Shown one piece after another: positions 1-8,543 of a stretch of DNA of 64,000 bases; within the stretch, counting starts at the first letter, position 1, and every line of letters starts with the position of its first letter. The notes under the pieces were generated by a model. It searched no databases, was not told the DNA's origin, and was given only the letters and a program-made list of their open reading frames with translations. Source of the stretch: Desulfomonile tiedjei DSM 6799 (GTDB taxonomy: Bacteria; Desulfobacterota; Desulfomonilia; Desulfomonilales; Desulfomonilaceae); NCBI RefSeq assembly GCF_000266945.1, contig NC_018025.1, forward strand, positions 5,770,001 to 5,834,000, read 5' to 3'. The translations under genes were made by a program, and so were the position numbers.

Positions 1-722
1 ATCCAGGTCAAAGTTTCTCTTGTTCCGGAAATGTCTCCAGGCAGGATGAGGTGTCTCAGAATCATTCCTCGGATCGCCCGACCGTCCGAATCCAATTGCA
101 AATCGCCTACCTGAGCGTACATCTTGAGTATCGCTTCGCGAGCAACACGAGGATATTCCGATGCATCGGAATACCTTCCGGCCAATTTCTCGGAAGCATA
201 CTTCAGGTCGGGCAGGTACACGTCGATGACTCCTTCGAGCAAGTCGAGAATATCCGGGGCTTCATACCCGTTGGTATTGTACACAATGGGCAGGTCAAGG
301 CCTCGGTCGAATGCTATGGACAGTGCTTCCAGCAGTCCGGGCAGGTGATGGTTCGGTGAGACGAATTCAATATTCGCACAGCCCTGTTCCTGTAAATGGA
401 GCATTGCGGTCGCAAGCGCTTCAGGATGGATCGGCGATCCGATATTACCCTGGCTGATTTGAAAATTCTGACAATACATGCATCTGAGATTGCATCTGGA
501 GAAAAAGACCGTTCCCGCTCCACCGTTGACAACGAGCGGCGGCTCCTCGCCGAAATGCGGGACAATGGAAGCCACTTCGGGTATCGGGCCTGCACCGCAA
601 TACCCGCGCTGCCCCCCGACACGATCCACTCCGCACGCGCGCGGACACAATCGGCAGGGGGACAATAATCGGTATACCTCCGGAACGCGAGTTCGACAGA
701 GATTTCCTTTATGTTGGGTCAT
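1..722 (-). CDS. Radical SAM protein, PflA/PflX-like (COG1313 type), 3' end beyond window
   Basis: The reading frame opens at ATG 722 (MTQHKGNLCRTRV) and stays open to the left edge, so the C-terminus is missing. An in-frame TAG lies just upstream, which fixes the start. The N-terminal part carries a Cys-rich stretch (LSPCRLCPRACGV, then GYCGAG), followed by the radical SAM signature CNLRCMYCQ, whose CxxxCxxC ligates the SAM-cleaving [4Fe-4S] cluster. Downstream are NTNGYE and DVYLPDLKY, typical of the pyruvate-formate-lyase-activase-like family COG1313. Members are cytosolic glycyl-radical-activase-like enzymes whose substrates are mostly unknown. No partner glycyl-radical enzyme is visible. 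The family call is solid; the substrate is not known. Confidence 0.85.
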   Translation of the reverse strand, partial: MTQHKGNLCRTRVPEVYRLLSPCRLCPRACGVDRVGGQRGYCGAGPIPEVASIVPHFGEEPPLVVNGGAGTVFFSRCNLRCMYCQNFQISQGNIGSPIHPEALATAMLHLQEQGCANIEFVSPNHHLPGLLEALSIAFDRGLDLPIVYNTNGYEAPDILDLLEGVIDVYLPDLKYASEKLAGRYSDASEYPRVAREAILKMYAQVGDLQLDSDGRAIRGMILRHLILPGDISGTRETLTW

Positions 723-1047
723 GTGATCGATCTATTCAGGGTGAAATATCAGAACAGTGTAGCGCACGACCTGACATTTGCAATCTCTTCGAACGAACGC
801 CAGATTTTGTGCGAGATCAACACCAAGCCCTTCAAAGCTAACATACAATAAAGTCCTGCTGTTATTGCTCGAGAGATACCAAAATAACGAGTTCCCATCG
901 TTAAAGCCGCCTCTATTCCTCAAAATGCTTCGGCTTCTTGACTCTTCCTGTTCCCTCAAGCACAGATGTAGTATAAACCTTACTTATGGAGATCAAATCG
1001 AACAGTGCTCCATGCAAGAGCATCGAACAATAGAGGTGAAATCGTTT
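723..1047. other. Intergenic region upstream of proS
   Basis: This is the gap between the divergent radical SAM gene and proS. The proS frame stays open through much of it (from 778), but the extension has no ribosome binding site and does not resemble prolyl-tRNA synthetase. I see no T-box-like specifier hairpin, tRNA or repeat. It should hold the two divergent promoters. Confidence 0.5.
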
Positions 1048-2766
1048 ATGAGAATGTCACAGCTTTTTGTGCCGACCCTGAAAGAAGATCCCGCGGACGC
1101 GGAGGTCATCAGCCATCGTTTGATGCTCAGGGCGGGCATGATACGGAAACTTACTGCCGGTATATATTCATACCTCCCTCTGGGATATCGTTCGCTGAGG
1201 AAGCTCGAACAGATCGTACGGGAAGAAATGGACGCTGCGGGTGCTCAGGAGGTCTTCCTTCCCATGGTGCAGCCGGCGGAACTCTGGATCGAATCAGGCA
1301 GATGGAACCTGTACGGAACCGAGCTCCTGAGATTCAGTGACAGACATAAGCGGGAATTTTGCCTCGGGCCCACACACGAAGAAGTGATAACAGACCTCGT
1401 GAGACGCGATGTTCGCTCCTATCGCGATCTCCCCCTGAATCTTTATCAGATCCAGACCAAGTTTCGAGATGAGATCCGTCCGCGCTTCGGCCTAATGCGA
1501 GGCCGCGAATTCATGATGAAAGACGGGTACTCCTTTGATGCCACAGAGCAAGGGGCTGAAGAATCATATAGACGCATGCAGGAAGCGTATTCCCGGATCT
1601 TCTCACGATGCGGACTCCGTTTCAGAGCCGTAGAAGCTGACAGTGGCCCTATCGGCGGCAGTTTTTCCCATGAATTCATGGTGCTGGCTGATACCGGTGA
1701 GGATACCGTGGTTTCTTGCGATTCCTGTCAATATGCGGCAAATATGGAAAAAGCGGAAGTGCGACCCTGCGAACCCGTGACACCTGCAGTAAAGGGATCT
1801 TTGACGAAAGTATCGACTCCCGGCATGAGGACGATAGAGGAAGTGTCGCAATTTCTCAAAGTGCGCCCGGAAGAGTTGATCAAAACACTCATTCTGAAGA
1901 CCGAGAAAAGCGTGGTAGCAGTTCTGATCCGAGGCGATCACGAACTGAATGATGTGAAAGTGAAGAATTTTCTGAATGTGGCGGAACTGGAGCTTGCTGA
2001 CGAGCGGACAATTCAGGAGGTTACAGGCGGTCCACTGGGATTTTCCGGTCCGGTGAATCTGCGAGGAATCACTATTCTTGCGGACAACGATATCCGTTGC
2101 ATGGGCTCGGCAGTTGTTGGAGCAAACGAAAAAGATGCTCACCTCATCAACGTGAATCCGCAAGCTGATTTTCATGTGGACAATTTCGGTGATTTTCGCG
2201 CTGCCCAGGCAGGAGATGCGTGTCCCCGATGTGACGGCACGTTGGTTTTGTCACGAGGAATCGAAGTCGGTCACGTTTTCAAGCTTGGAACCAAGTATTC
2301 AGATGCAATGGCAGCGACATTTCTGGATGCCGACGGCAAAGAGCGGCCTATGATCATGGGATGCTACGGTATCGGCGTGAGCAGGACAGTTGCAGCAGCA
2401 ATCGAACAGAACCATGACGAGAACGGTATTATCTTTCCTCCCCCTATTGCTCCTTTTACCGTTCTTATTACTCCTGTGGGCGCAAAGAGCTCTGACATCG
2501 AATCCGCCGCAGAACAAGTTTATCAGGCACTCTGGGAAAACGGCATAGATGTGCTCCTGGACGATCGCGACGAGCGGCCCGGAGTCAAATTCAAAGATGC
2601 AGACCTTATGGGCATTCCCTTCAGGGTTACCATCGGGAAAAAAGCGCTTGGCGAGAGGAAGGTCGAGCTGAAAAACAGACGCACCGGAGATGTCACACTC
2701 GTCGCACTGGAAGAAATTGTGGACGCGGTAAAACGCGGACTCATGAGCTGGTCTGAAGAGAACTGA
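1048..2766 (+). CDS. proS: Prolyl-tRNA synthetase (bacterial ProS type, 572 aa)
   Basis: The enzyme charges tRNA-Pro with proline in the cytosol. Translation from ATG 1048 gives 572 residues, the usual length of the long bacterial ProRS. The start [19 protein letters not shown] matches the canonical N-terminus, and GAGGTGAA lies eight bases upstream; the longer open frame from 778 has no such support. Class II motifs are visible: motif 2 around [17 protein letters not shown], and motif 3 in the [17 protein letters not shown] segment. Between motifs 2 and 3 lies the YbaK-like editing insertion (about residues 220-390, with [10 protein letters not shown] and [10 protein letters not shown]). The C-terminal anticodon-binding domain follows ([19 protein letters not shown]). 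The gene appears monocistronic. Confidence 0.97.
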   Translation: MRMSQLFVPTLKEDPADAEVISHRLMLRAGMIRKLTAGIYSYLPLGYRSLRKLEQIVREEMDAAGAQEVFLPMVQPAELWIESGRWNLYGTELLRFSDRHKREFCLGPTHEEVITDLVRRDVRSYRDLPLNLYQIQTKFRDEIRPRFGLMRGREFMMKDGYSFDATEQGAEESYRRMQEAYSRIFSRCGLRFRAVEADSGPIGGSFSHEFMVLADTGEDTVVSCDSCQYAANMEKAEVRPCEPVTPAVKGSLTKVSTPGMRTIEEVSQFLKVRPEELIKTLILKTEKSVVAVLIRGDHELNDVKVKNFLNVAELELADERTIQEVTGGPLGFSGPVNLRGITILADNDIRCMGSAVVGANEKDAHLINVNPQADFHVDNFGDFRAAQAGDACPRCDGTLVLSRGIEVGHVFKLGTKYSDAMAATFLDADGKERPMIMGCYGIGVSRTVAAAIEQNHDENGIIFPPPIAPFTVLITPVGAKSSDIESAAEQVYQALWENGIDVLLDDRDERPGVKFKDADLMGIPFRVTIGKKALGERKVELKNRRTGDVTLVALEEIVDAVKRGLMSWSEEN

Positions 2767-2773
2767 GAAATTC

Positions 2774-3037
2774 TCAATATCCGTAATAACCGTGATACGG
2801 ATTTCCCGAAAATCCCTGGTAACCTGACGGATACTGTCCCCATGTTCCATAACCGTATCCATATCCCGCAGGGTACTGGTATCCGTACGGATTCTGCTGA
2901 GGAGGCGGTGCCGTGGGATACCATTGCGTGGGGTATTCGTTCATAGGCGCTGACCACCTGATGGGGTCGGCATTCGAAACGACTACGGATGACAGCAGCA
3001 CCAGCAGGATGACTGTATAACGAACGACTCTATCCAT
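2774..3037 (-). CDS. Small secreted Tyr/Gly/Pro-rich protein (87 aa)
   Basis: Residues 1-23 form a classical signal peptide (charged MDRVVRY, hydrophobic ILLVLLSSVVV, cleavage near SNA-DP). The mature part is low-complexity and rich in Tyr, Gly, Pro and Gln, with motifs such as YGYQYPAGYGYGYGTWG. No enzymatic domain is recognisable. Similar short YG-rich secreted proteins occur in many delta-proteobacteria without known function; a role at the envelope surface is inference. It ends eight bases from the convergent proS stop. The sequence upstream of ATG 3037 contains gaggag, a plausible ribosome binding site. Confidence 0.7.
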   Translation of the reverse strand: MDRVVRYTVILLVLLSSVVVSNADPIRWSAPMNEYPTQWYPTAPPPQQNPYGYQYPAGYGYGYGTWGQYPSGYQGFSGNPYHGYYGY

Positions 3038-3108
3038 GGCTTCTCCTCAAGAATGCAGTACTGAGTATCCCCGCAGCCGGAGGCAACTCGTCTGCGAATT
3101 CGTTCTTG

Positions 3109-3199
3109 TATCAATTTGCATTCAAAATCCCCCCATTCCCCCCTTTAATAAAGGGGGGGTAGAGGGGATTTACGTCTGACTTTGAAAGCAAATTGGTAT
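3109..3199. repeat. Repeat family A, copy 1
   Basis: A ~90-bp element bounded by inverted ends (tatcaatttgc at 3109 and gcaaattggtat at 3188). Its core has a C-run/G-run palindrome, ccccctttaataaaggggg. Related copies lie at 14842-14925 (opposite orientation), 43115-43382 (interrupted) and, as a core only, 42837-42918. It looks like a MITE or REP-type element. The rest of the gap 3038-3426 shows nothing else. Confidence 0.75.
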
Positions 3200-3426
3200 T
3201 GCACAACATTATTGTCCTAATAGCGTCCTATTATTACTGAATCCAAACAAAAATTCAAGATTATGGTGAAGCTGAAATCCCCGGAGGAAACGTGGCGGTA
3301 AAGTAATTCTTTGAAGCTGAAAGGCAGCATCACCCAAAAACTTCTGAAAAGTTTCTCCTCGATTTTCTTTCTCTGATTTTGAAAATTGTATTACAACGGA
3401 TATTAGTTGATCGGGGAGTCGCTCCT

Positions 3427-4404
3427 ATGGAAAATAAACAGAAAATCAATGCAAAGAAGTTTGTAGCGGACGTACGAGCGGGAAAAACCGATGTGGAGCT
3501 CATGCATCTCCATGATTTAAGCCCCAAAACGTTGAAGAAAGTCTTCAGTGTTCTCGTGCAAAAAAAGATTCTTGAACAATCTGAGCTGGACCTGCGCTCC
3601 AGTCCGTCCGATCCTGAGCCTGGTCCGCAACCGCCTCTTGAAACTTCTCATTTCGAGAAACTTAATGCGTGGGGAAATGCCCAGATAACCCAATCCCTTT
3701 GTGCGCAATGCGGAGCGCAGGTATCCAAGAACATGCTTACCTGTCCTGAGTGCGGTCATGCCCTTGCAGGTGAGGAGCGCTGGGAAAAAGCCGAACCTGA
3801 AAGAGGAATCCTGGATCGTCTGTCTCCGAAGACCATCGGATGCATCCTCGCAATACCTGTCGCAATTGCCTTATACCTTTTCTTTACCCACATCATAATT
3901 CCCATGGCTGACGTAACGGGGAAGAAACGAGCCGATGCAGTCCGGAAGGAGCTACCTCGAGGCAAAACTCCAATGGAAGCTGCAAAAGACCTGCGGAAAG
4001 AACTCCAAAATCGAACTATCAATGCAGAAGTCAATCGCTTTGTAGGCGAAGAAGTATTGTCTGGAGTCAAAGCCGATTATTCCACATTCACTGTAGGTCC
4101 GCGCTGGGAGATGCTTTCCCTGGAGGATAAACAGATCTGTATTCAGGAGTTGTCGCTGGCCCTGGAAGGATCGGGTTTGCCCAGGAGCTTTCGTCTTGCC
4201 AATTCCGCGGGTCAAACCCTGGCCAAGGTCGTCGATGGCTCAGTCATTTGGCACGAACGGTCCGGCGTCAGTGTTCCTTTCGTGCCACCACCGCCCAGAG
4301 AAGAAGCTTCGGACGTAGAACGATCGGTAGCTCCGAACCAGATTGAACGCGCTTTAGAAGGATTGCCCGGCGGCCGGGACATCATGAGGAATCTTCCTCG
4401 TTAA
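3427..4404 (+). CDS. Zinc-ribbon membrane protein with N-terminal HTH-like domain (325 aa)
   Basis: Residues 1-55 form a predicted helical domain (INAKKFVADVRAGKTDVELM ... LSPKTLKKVFSVLV). Similar domains recur in many delta-proteobacterial proteins and look helix-turn-helix-like. A zinc ribbon follows at about 95-115 (CAQCGAQVSKNM...CPECGHAL), then one transmembrane helix (IGCILAIPVAIALYLFF), then about 190 residues of soluble sequence of unknown fold. The start at ATG 3427 is chosen over TTG 3379 because GGGGAG sits eight bases upstream. No enzymatic residues are recognised. A membrane-anchored sensor or regulator is possible, but this is inference. Confidence 0.75.
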   Translation: MENKQKINAKKFVADVRAGKTDVELMHLHDLSPKTLKKVFSVLVQKKILEQSELDLRSSPSDPEPGPQPPLETSHFEKLNAWGNAQITQSLCAQCGAQVSKNMLTCPECGHALAGEERWEKAEPERGILDRLSPKTIGCILAIPVAIALYLFFTHIIIPMADVTGKKRADAVRKELPRGKTPMEAAKDLRKELQNRTINAEVNRFVGEEVLSGVKADYSTFTVGPRWEMLSLEDKQICIQELSLALEGSGLPRSFRLANSAGQTLAKVVDGSVIWHERSGVSVPFVPPPPREEASDVERSVAPNQIERALEGLPGGRDIMRNLPR

Positions 4405-4430
4405 CGGCTTATGGAGAAAAGGGATTTTTT

Positions 4431-4571
4431 AGAGCGATTGCCAAAAACTCTGACGTTTATCTCATGCTCCAATACAAGATACTGGTGGGGACCGGCGTCC
4501 CTGCCGGTCCATTCCATCGATATCATTGATCATATTGAAGATGTGCCGGCACGGAGGCATGGCACCCACCA
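4431..4571. repeat. Repeat family E, copy 1
   Basis: Nearly the same sequence occurs at 32083-32219: gattgccaaaaactctgacg, then tactggtggggaccggcgtc, then gccggcacggaggcatggca. Short GC-rich palindromes (ggaccggcg...cgccggtcc type, and gtgccggcacggaggcatggcac) suggest a folded or REP-like element. A shorter partial copy lies at 40961-41012. Confidence 0.7.
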
Positions 4572-4645
4572 ATATTCCTATTTTGAATCGGACACTAATG
4601 TTGACAATTGTCAGAGATCTGATGGTCAGCCAAGACAAAATCGGT

Positions 4646-7600
4646 CTACTGTTCGGACCTGAACTGTTCGAAGGGTTCCAGTCTTACATCGGGAGAATCG
4701 GAGAGTCCCCGTACTCGAAATGTGGTGGTAAGGATCTTTCCATTCTTCGTGATTAAATTGCCAAATAATCCTGAAACGATTGTGTCAAATCCCACGAGAG
4801 GGGAAACATCCACTTTGAAGTCAACTCGGCCCTGATCGCCGAAATACATGCCGGAAGACTCGATGCGAGCCGCGTCCGATCGCAGCTTGAGGTCCTTTAT
4901 TTTCCACTTGCTGTCGAAGACTTCCATGTTCCAGGTCATACGCTGAAACGGCAATCCCTCAGAGATCAAGTCCGGAAAACGGCCCCTCACGAGAGAACCC
5001 AAATTGATGAGGGAGAAGATTTTTGAGAGCACCTGAAATCTGTGAATTGTTCCGTCCAGGACACGAACTTCCGTGCTTCCGGTCTTGTAAACACCGCCGT
5101 TTTCCCGTTTCGGCCCCAATGTCCAGGCCAATTTTCCTTCCAGGCTTGTTTCTCCTTCGATCCGAAGCCCCTCACCCTCTGCCGGCATGAGTCGTTCAGC
5201 TCTGAGTCGGTCTCCCTGAAACTCCAGACGAAAAGGAACCTGTGCCGATTCCCGTAAATCAAAAATCGCGGTTCCTCTGAGAGTACCCTCTCCGAAATTG
5301 GTCGACCAACTCGTTGCCCGGATAATCGCCCCATTTCCTTCCAGGGAAGCGCTAAAATCTGAAAAAACTTGGCTCGACGTTTTTCCTTTCGCGATCTTAA
5401 CTACTGCAGAGCCTCTGCTGCGCGCCAGAAAGCGTATGAAACGGTTTGTTTTCAGCCATTCACCCCACGTACTCCGGACTATGTATCCGGGTGGAGCAGT
5501 GAAATCAGTTGTATCAAAAAACGAGCTTTCGAGGTTTACATCGAGCTTGGGAGTATCCAAGTCATTTATGGCGAAAGTACCTGAAATGGCAGAATTGCCG
5601 ATCTTCACGCGTTCTATAGCAAAACTGGTACTTTTCCCTTTTCGTCGAATAGTAGCTGTCAACCCCTCAGTGCGTTTATAGAAGAAAGGCAGGTGCAAAG
5701 AAACATGATTTAAAACCAGATTGCCTTCAACAGCATAGTCCTTTGCCCTATCCGGGCTCCGGACGGTCAAATCGCCTTCTATCCTGCCACCGGGTTGGAG
5801 TTCCAATGAAGGATGGACCACCGTCATCAAAGCATTCGTGGGAACCCCTTTTGGCGGGAGATTCAGAGATGCTGAAAAACTTCCGTCTTCGCGAAAAAAG
5901 CCTTTGCCTGAAATACGGCAATTTTCCAGGATGAGATAGAACTCTTCAGCACTGATTCCCTCTGAATTCCAAACACCGGAAGCTTCAAGATTCATGGGTA
6001 TGCCGGAGCGCTTCTTGATCTGTGTGCCTATGACGACAACATTCTGTTTGAGATCTACCTGGCCGGAATAGTTGATCGCTGCGGCCTTTCCCTTTAGGGA
6101 CATGCTCAGGGGAACGGTTCCGCTCACCGACCATTCCGAAGGTAGAAGATTGAGTTTTTTCAGGTCTGATTGAGCAAGTTTGCAATCGCCGTTGACCGCC
6201 ATACCTTCCGGAGAGAGGTTGCCAGTGAGATCGACAGGACTGTCGCCGATGGAACCCTTGAGAGACGTGAAGCTCGCTCCCGTGCTCCTGAAACGTACTG
6301 CCCCCGTCACTTTGCGAACAGGCAGGTTGAATCCGGGAACACGGAACTGGAAATCATCAAGATTGAGCCTTCCCTGTAATTCAGGTTTACTGAGTTTTCC
6401 CTTCACATCCAAATCGATCTTGATGCCGCCCCGAATATCGGAAACACGGGAAAGCCACTGAGGTAGGCGGGAAACCACCGGTCTGCATTCCAGGAGGGGC
6501 TTGAGATCGTCTCCTTGAGCAATCATGGACAAAAAGAGATCGCTTCTGGGAGACCCGCGCAAATCGGTCACAAATCCGTTGAGCACAATAGGCGAAGCGC
6601 CGAGGGTCAGGCTGATTCCTTCAAATCGCATTTCATCATTGCTGATCTTGACACGACCCGTTGCGTCGGAGAGAGGGAGACTCAGCCCTGGAACAAAACC
6701 CGAAATGTTATCCATGTATGCATCCAGGAGAAGTCCGCTTTCGATTGCGCGCCAATCGCGTAAATCAGAGAGTCGACCCGACCATGCTCCGCTGAGGACA
6801 GCGAGATGACCCGAGAGTCCTGCTTCCTTAAGACGATCCCGATCTTCCTCCTGTAACAGGCCCTGAGGAAGAAACGGAAACAACTTCTGAAGGTCCAAGT
6901 CAGCTTTTTTCAAGGAAATGCTGATGGACGGCTTCTCTGAAGAGAGATCGCCGATTTTGATCTCTATTCCGACATTCATCCCAGGAATACTGATGTCAGA
7001 GAGATCCACTGTCAGGTTTTCACCTTCTCTTATAGCCGTTAACTTTGCTGAAGCTTTCATAATGGGGGCGGGTTGTCTGTAGAGATGACCAGGTAGAATC
7101 ATCCCATTCAAAAGGACCACTTCCCCGTTCGCATAAAAATCCGTCGTCCTACCGTTTATCTCAACAGATAAGTTTATGCTCCCTTCGGCTATCGGGAGAT
7201 CCAGTTGGAGATCTGACAGTACGCCGACCACGGCCGAAACAGGCAGGTCTCTTATGTCGGCATTTACTTTTCCTTTGAATTCACCACCAAATGCGGGTGT
7301 TTCATCCACCTGTCCGGATACGGTAAACGTACCGGTCTTGTTCTGGGCAGGAATTTTACCTACCGCGGCAAAAGTCTTCACTCCACGAGGAGAGGCATCC
7401 AATGCGGAGATCTGTATGTCCGATAAGACAGTTCTCTCCGAGCCGGCCATGTCCGCACGTGCATCTTTAATTTCCAGCCGTTTTACTACGGGATAAAGCA
7501 TTGGTGCGTGAAGCTCGGCCGGAGTCTGTTTTTGCTCCGGCTGCGGAGAAGGGGGTGTCGATTTGTCTTTGCCACCGAACAACCTCGGGGGCTCGATCAT

Positions 7601-7993
7601 AATGACCGGTTTATCTACGAGAATTTCATCGAAATAAAGCCTGCCCGACAGGACCGGTAAGAGCGACACGGACACATGAAGATCGCCGACATGCCCCAGA
7701 GGTTTGTTTTCGACCTTGTCTCGAATATCCAGGTTTGAAACGCGAATCCGTGCGGAATCCCATGAAGTCCATACCAAATCTGCGGAAGAGAAGGTGATGT
7801 GCTTTCCCGTAGCAATTTCTATCCTGTGATTGACAAATGCTACGAGTTGGCTCCCTTCGAGGCCGAATCGTACAAAAAGCAGGATCCCCGTAACAGCCAG
7901 TACAAGAAGCACTACAAGAGAAATTACTGCTATTACAACCCGCCTCGGCAGCCTTGATTTGTTTGCAGGGGATCGAGCGATATGATTATCCAT
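4646..7993 (-). CDS. AsmA/TamB-like inner-membrane-anchored protein (1115 aa)
   Basis: One N-terminal transmembrane anchor (about residues 18-43, VVIAVISLVVLLVLAVTGIL) is followed by a very long periplasmic region rich in beta-strand repeats, as in AsmA-family bridge proteins. Near the start, GKHITFSSADLVWTSWDSAR fits the AsmA N-terminal signature (conserved residues turning to 'strands with nearby basic patch'). The C-terminus (FRVRGLSDSPDVRLEPFEQF) fits the AsmA_2/DUF3971-like end. AsmA-clan proteins are thought to carry phospholipids across the periplasm or to influence outer-membrane assembly; that role is known for relatives and inferred here. It follows the Rho_N gene on the same strand. 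A GC-rich hairpin at 8014-8033 separates them. Confidence 0.8.
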   Translation of the reverse strand: MDNHIARSPANKSRLPRRVVIAVISLVVLLVLAVTGILLFVRFGLEGSQLVAFVNHRIEIATGKHITFSSADLVWTSWDSARIRVSNLDIRDKVENKPLGHVGDLHVSVSLLPVLSGRLYFDEILVDKPVIMIEPPRLFGGKDKSTPPSPQPEQKQTPAELHAPMLYPVVKRLEIKDARADMAGSERTVLSDIQISALDASPRGVKTFAAVGKIPAQNKTGTFTVSGQVDETPAFGGEFKGKVNADIRDLPVSAVVGVLSDLQLDLPIAEGSINLSVEINGRTTDFYANGEVVLLNGMILPGHLYRQPAPIMKASAKLTAIREGENLTVDLSDISIPGMNVGIEIKIGDLSSEKPSISISLKKADLDLQKLFPFLPQGLLQEEDRDRLKEAGLSGHLAVLSGAWSGRLSDLRDWRAIESGLLLDAYMDNISGFVPGLSLPLSDATGRVKISNDEMRFEGISLTLGASPIVLNGFVTDLRGSPRSDLFLSMIAQGDDLKPLLECRPVVSRLPQWLSRVSDIRGGIKIDLDVKGKLSKPELQGRLNLDDFQFRVPGFNLPVRKVTGAVRFRSTGASFTSLKGSIGDSPVDLTGNLSPEGMAVNGDCKLAQSDLKKLNLLPSEWSVSGTVPLSMSLKGKAAAINYSGQVDLKQNVVVIGTQIKKRSGIPMNLEASGVWNSEGISAEEFYLILENCRISGKGFFREDGSFSASLNLPPKGVPTNALMTVVHPSLELQPGGRIEGDLTVRSPDRAKDYAVEGNLVLNHVSLHLPFFYKRTEGLTATIRRKGKSTSFAIERVKIGNSAISGTFAINDLDTPKLDVNLESSFFDTTDFTAPPGYIVRSTWGEWLKTNRFIRFLARSRGSAVVKIAKGKTSSQVFSDFSASLEGNGAIIRATSWSTNFGEGTLRGTAIFDLRESAQVPFRLEFQGDRLRAERLMPAEGEGLRIEGETSLEGKLAWTLGPKRENGGVYKTGSTEVRVLDGTIHRFQVLSKIFSLINLGSLVRGRFPDLISEGLPFQRMTWNMEVFDSKWKIKDLKLRSDAARIESSGMYFGDQGRVDFKVDVSPLVGFDTIVSGLFGNLITKNGKILTTTFRVRGLSDSPDVRLEPFEQFRSEQ

Positions 7994-7999
7994 GAAGAA

Positions 8000-8033
8000 G
8001 CCAAAATAAAGAACGGTCGCGCGGCAGCGACCG
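8000..8033 (-). terminator. Probable Rho-independent terminator after the Rho_N-domain gene
   Basis: On the minus strand a perfect seven-base stem (cggtcgc/gcgaccg, six-base loop) is followed by ttctttattttgg. It lies between the stop of the gene at 8120 and the AsmA-like start at 7993, so AsmA probably has its own promoter or is partly insulated. Confidence 0.55.
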
Positions 8034-8119
8034 GCCTGTATTATTCAGTGGATGTCTGGTTGATACGTGATGAGATCTTTTGCTTAATTCAGCAATCGAT
8101 ACACCCGCGAATAACGTAT

Positions 8120-8449
8120 TTAGCTTGTCCTCGTCTGTCTTTTTACTTTCGCTATTTTCTTTCTCAACACGTTAAGCCTGGATCTCGATGCGCCCTCTTC
8201 CCGTTCCTGATCCCGCTTGCTTCTCATTTCTTGAACTTTAGCTTTCAACTCCCGAATGCCTTCTGATTTCTTGGTTTCCGGTTCGGGAATTCCCTTTATC
8301 TCTCGAACTGCACTCAAGAGTTCCTCTTTGTTCATTCCGTGAGCGCCTCGGATTTCACCGCTCTTGAGTGCTTCCTCTCGGAGCTCTTTGACTGTCCATG
8401 TTTCCAAGGGACGATCTTTTTTTTCTTTTTGTTCTTTCTTTCCAGCCAT
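8120..8449 (-). CDS. Small basic Rho N-terminal-domain (SAP-like) protein (109 aa)
   Basis: Residues 15-55 (TWTVKELREEALKSGEIRG, then HGMNKEELLSAVREI) match the Rho_N/SAP helix-extended-loop-helix fold, found in transcription factor Rho and in nucleic-acid-binding proteins. The rest is highly charged, with a probable coiled coil (ELKAKVQEMRSKRDQ) and a basic tail (LRKKIAKVKRQTR) suited to nucleic acid binding. In several annotated genomes such short proteins are called hypothetical or Rho-termination-factor-like. A single start ATG at 8449 is preceded by GGAGG. It sits upstream of the AsmA-like gene on the same strand. Confidence 0.75.
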   Translation of the reverse strand: MAGKKEQKEKKDRPLETWTVKELREEALKSGEIRGAHGMNKEELLSAVREIKGIPEPETKKSEGIRELKAKVQEMRSKRDQEREEGASRSRLNVLRKKIAKVKRQTRTS

Positions 8450-8543
8450 TTTTCCTCCTGCTGGAGCATCGTATTTCTATTCGAGGATTATCGCCAAAAT
8501 AAGCCTAAACTTCAACCCGTTTTTGGCGGGAGGTGACATCGGT

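Noticed and set aside
778-1047. N-terminal extension of ProS
   Set aside because: The extension lacks similarity and a ribosome binding site; the canonical ProS start is at 1048.
1048-2766. T-box riboswitch upstream of proS
   Set aside because: No specifier loop or T-box sequence was found in 723-1047.
2299-2957. Long minus-strand frames antisense to proS
   Set aside because: Shadows of the proS coding sequence; no ribosome binding site and no domain.
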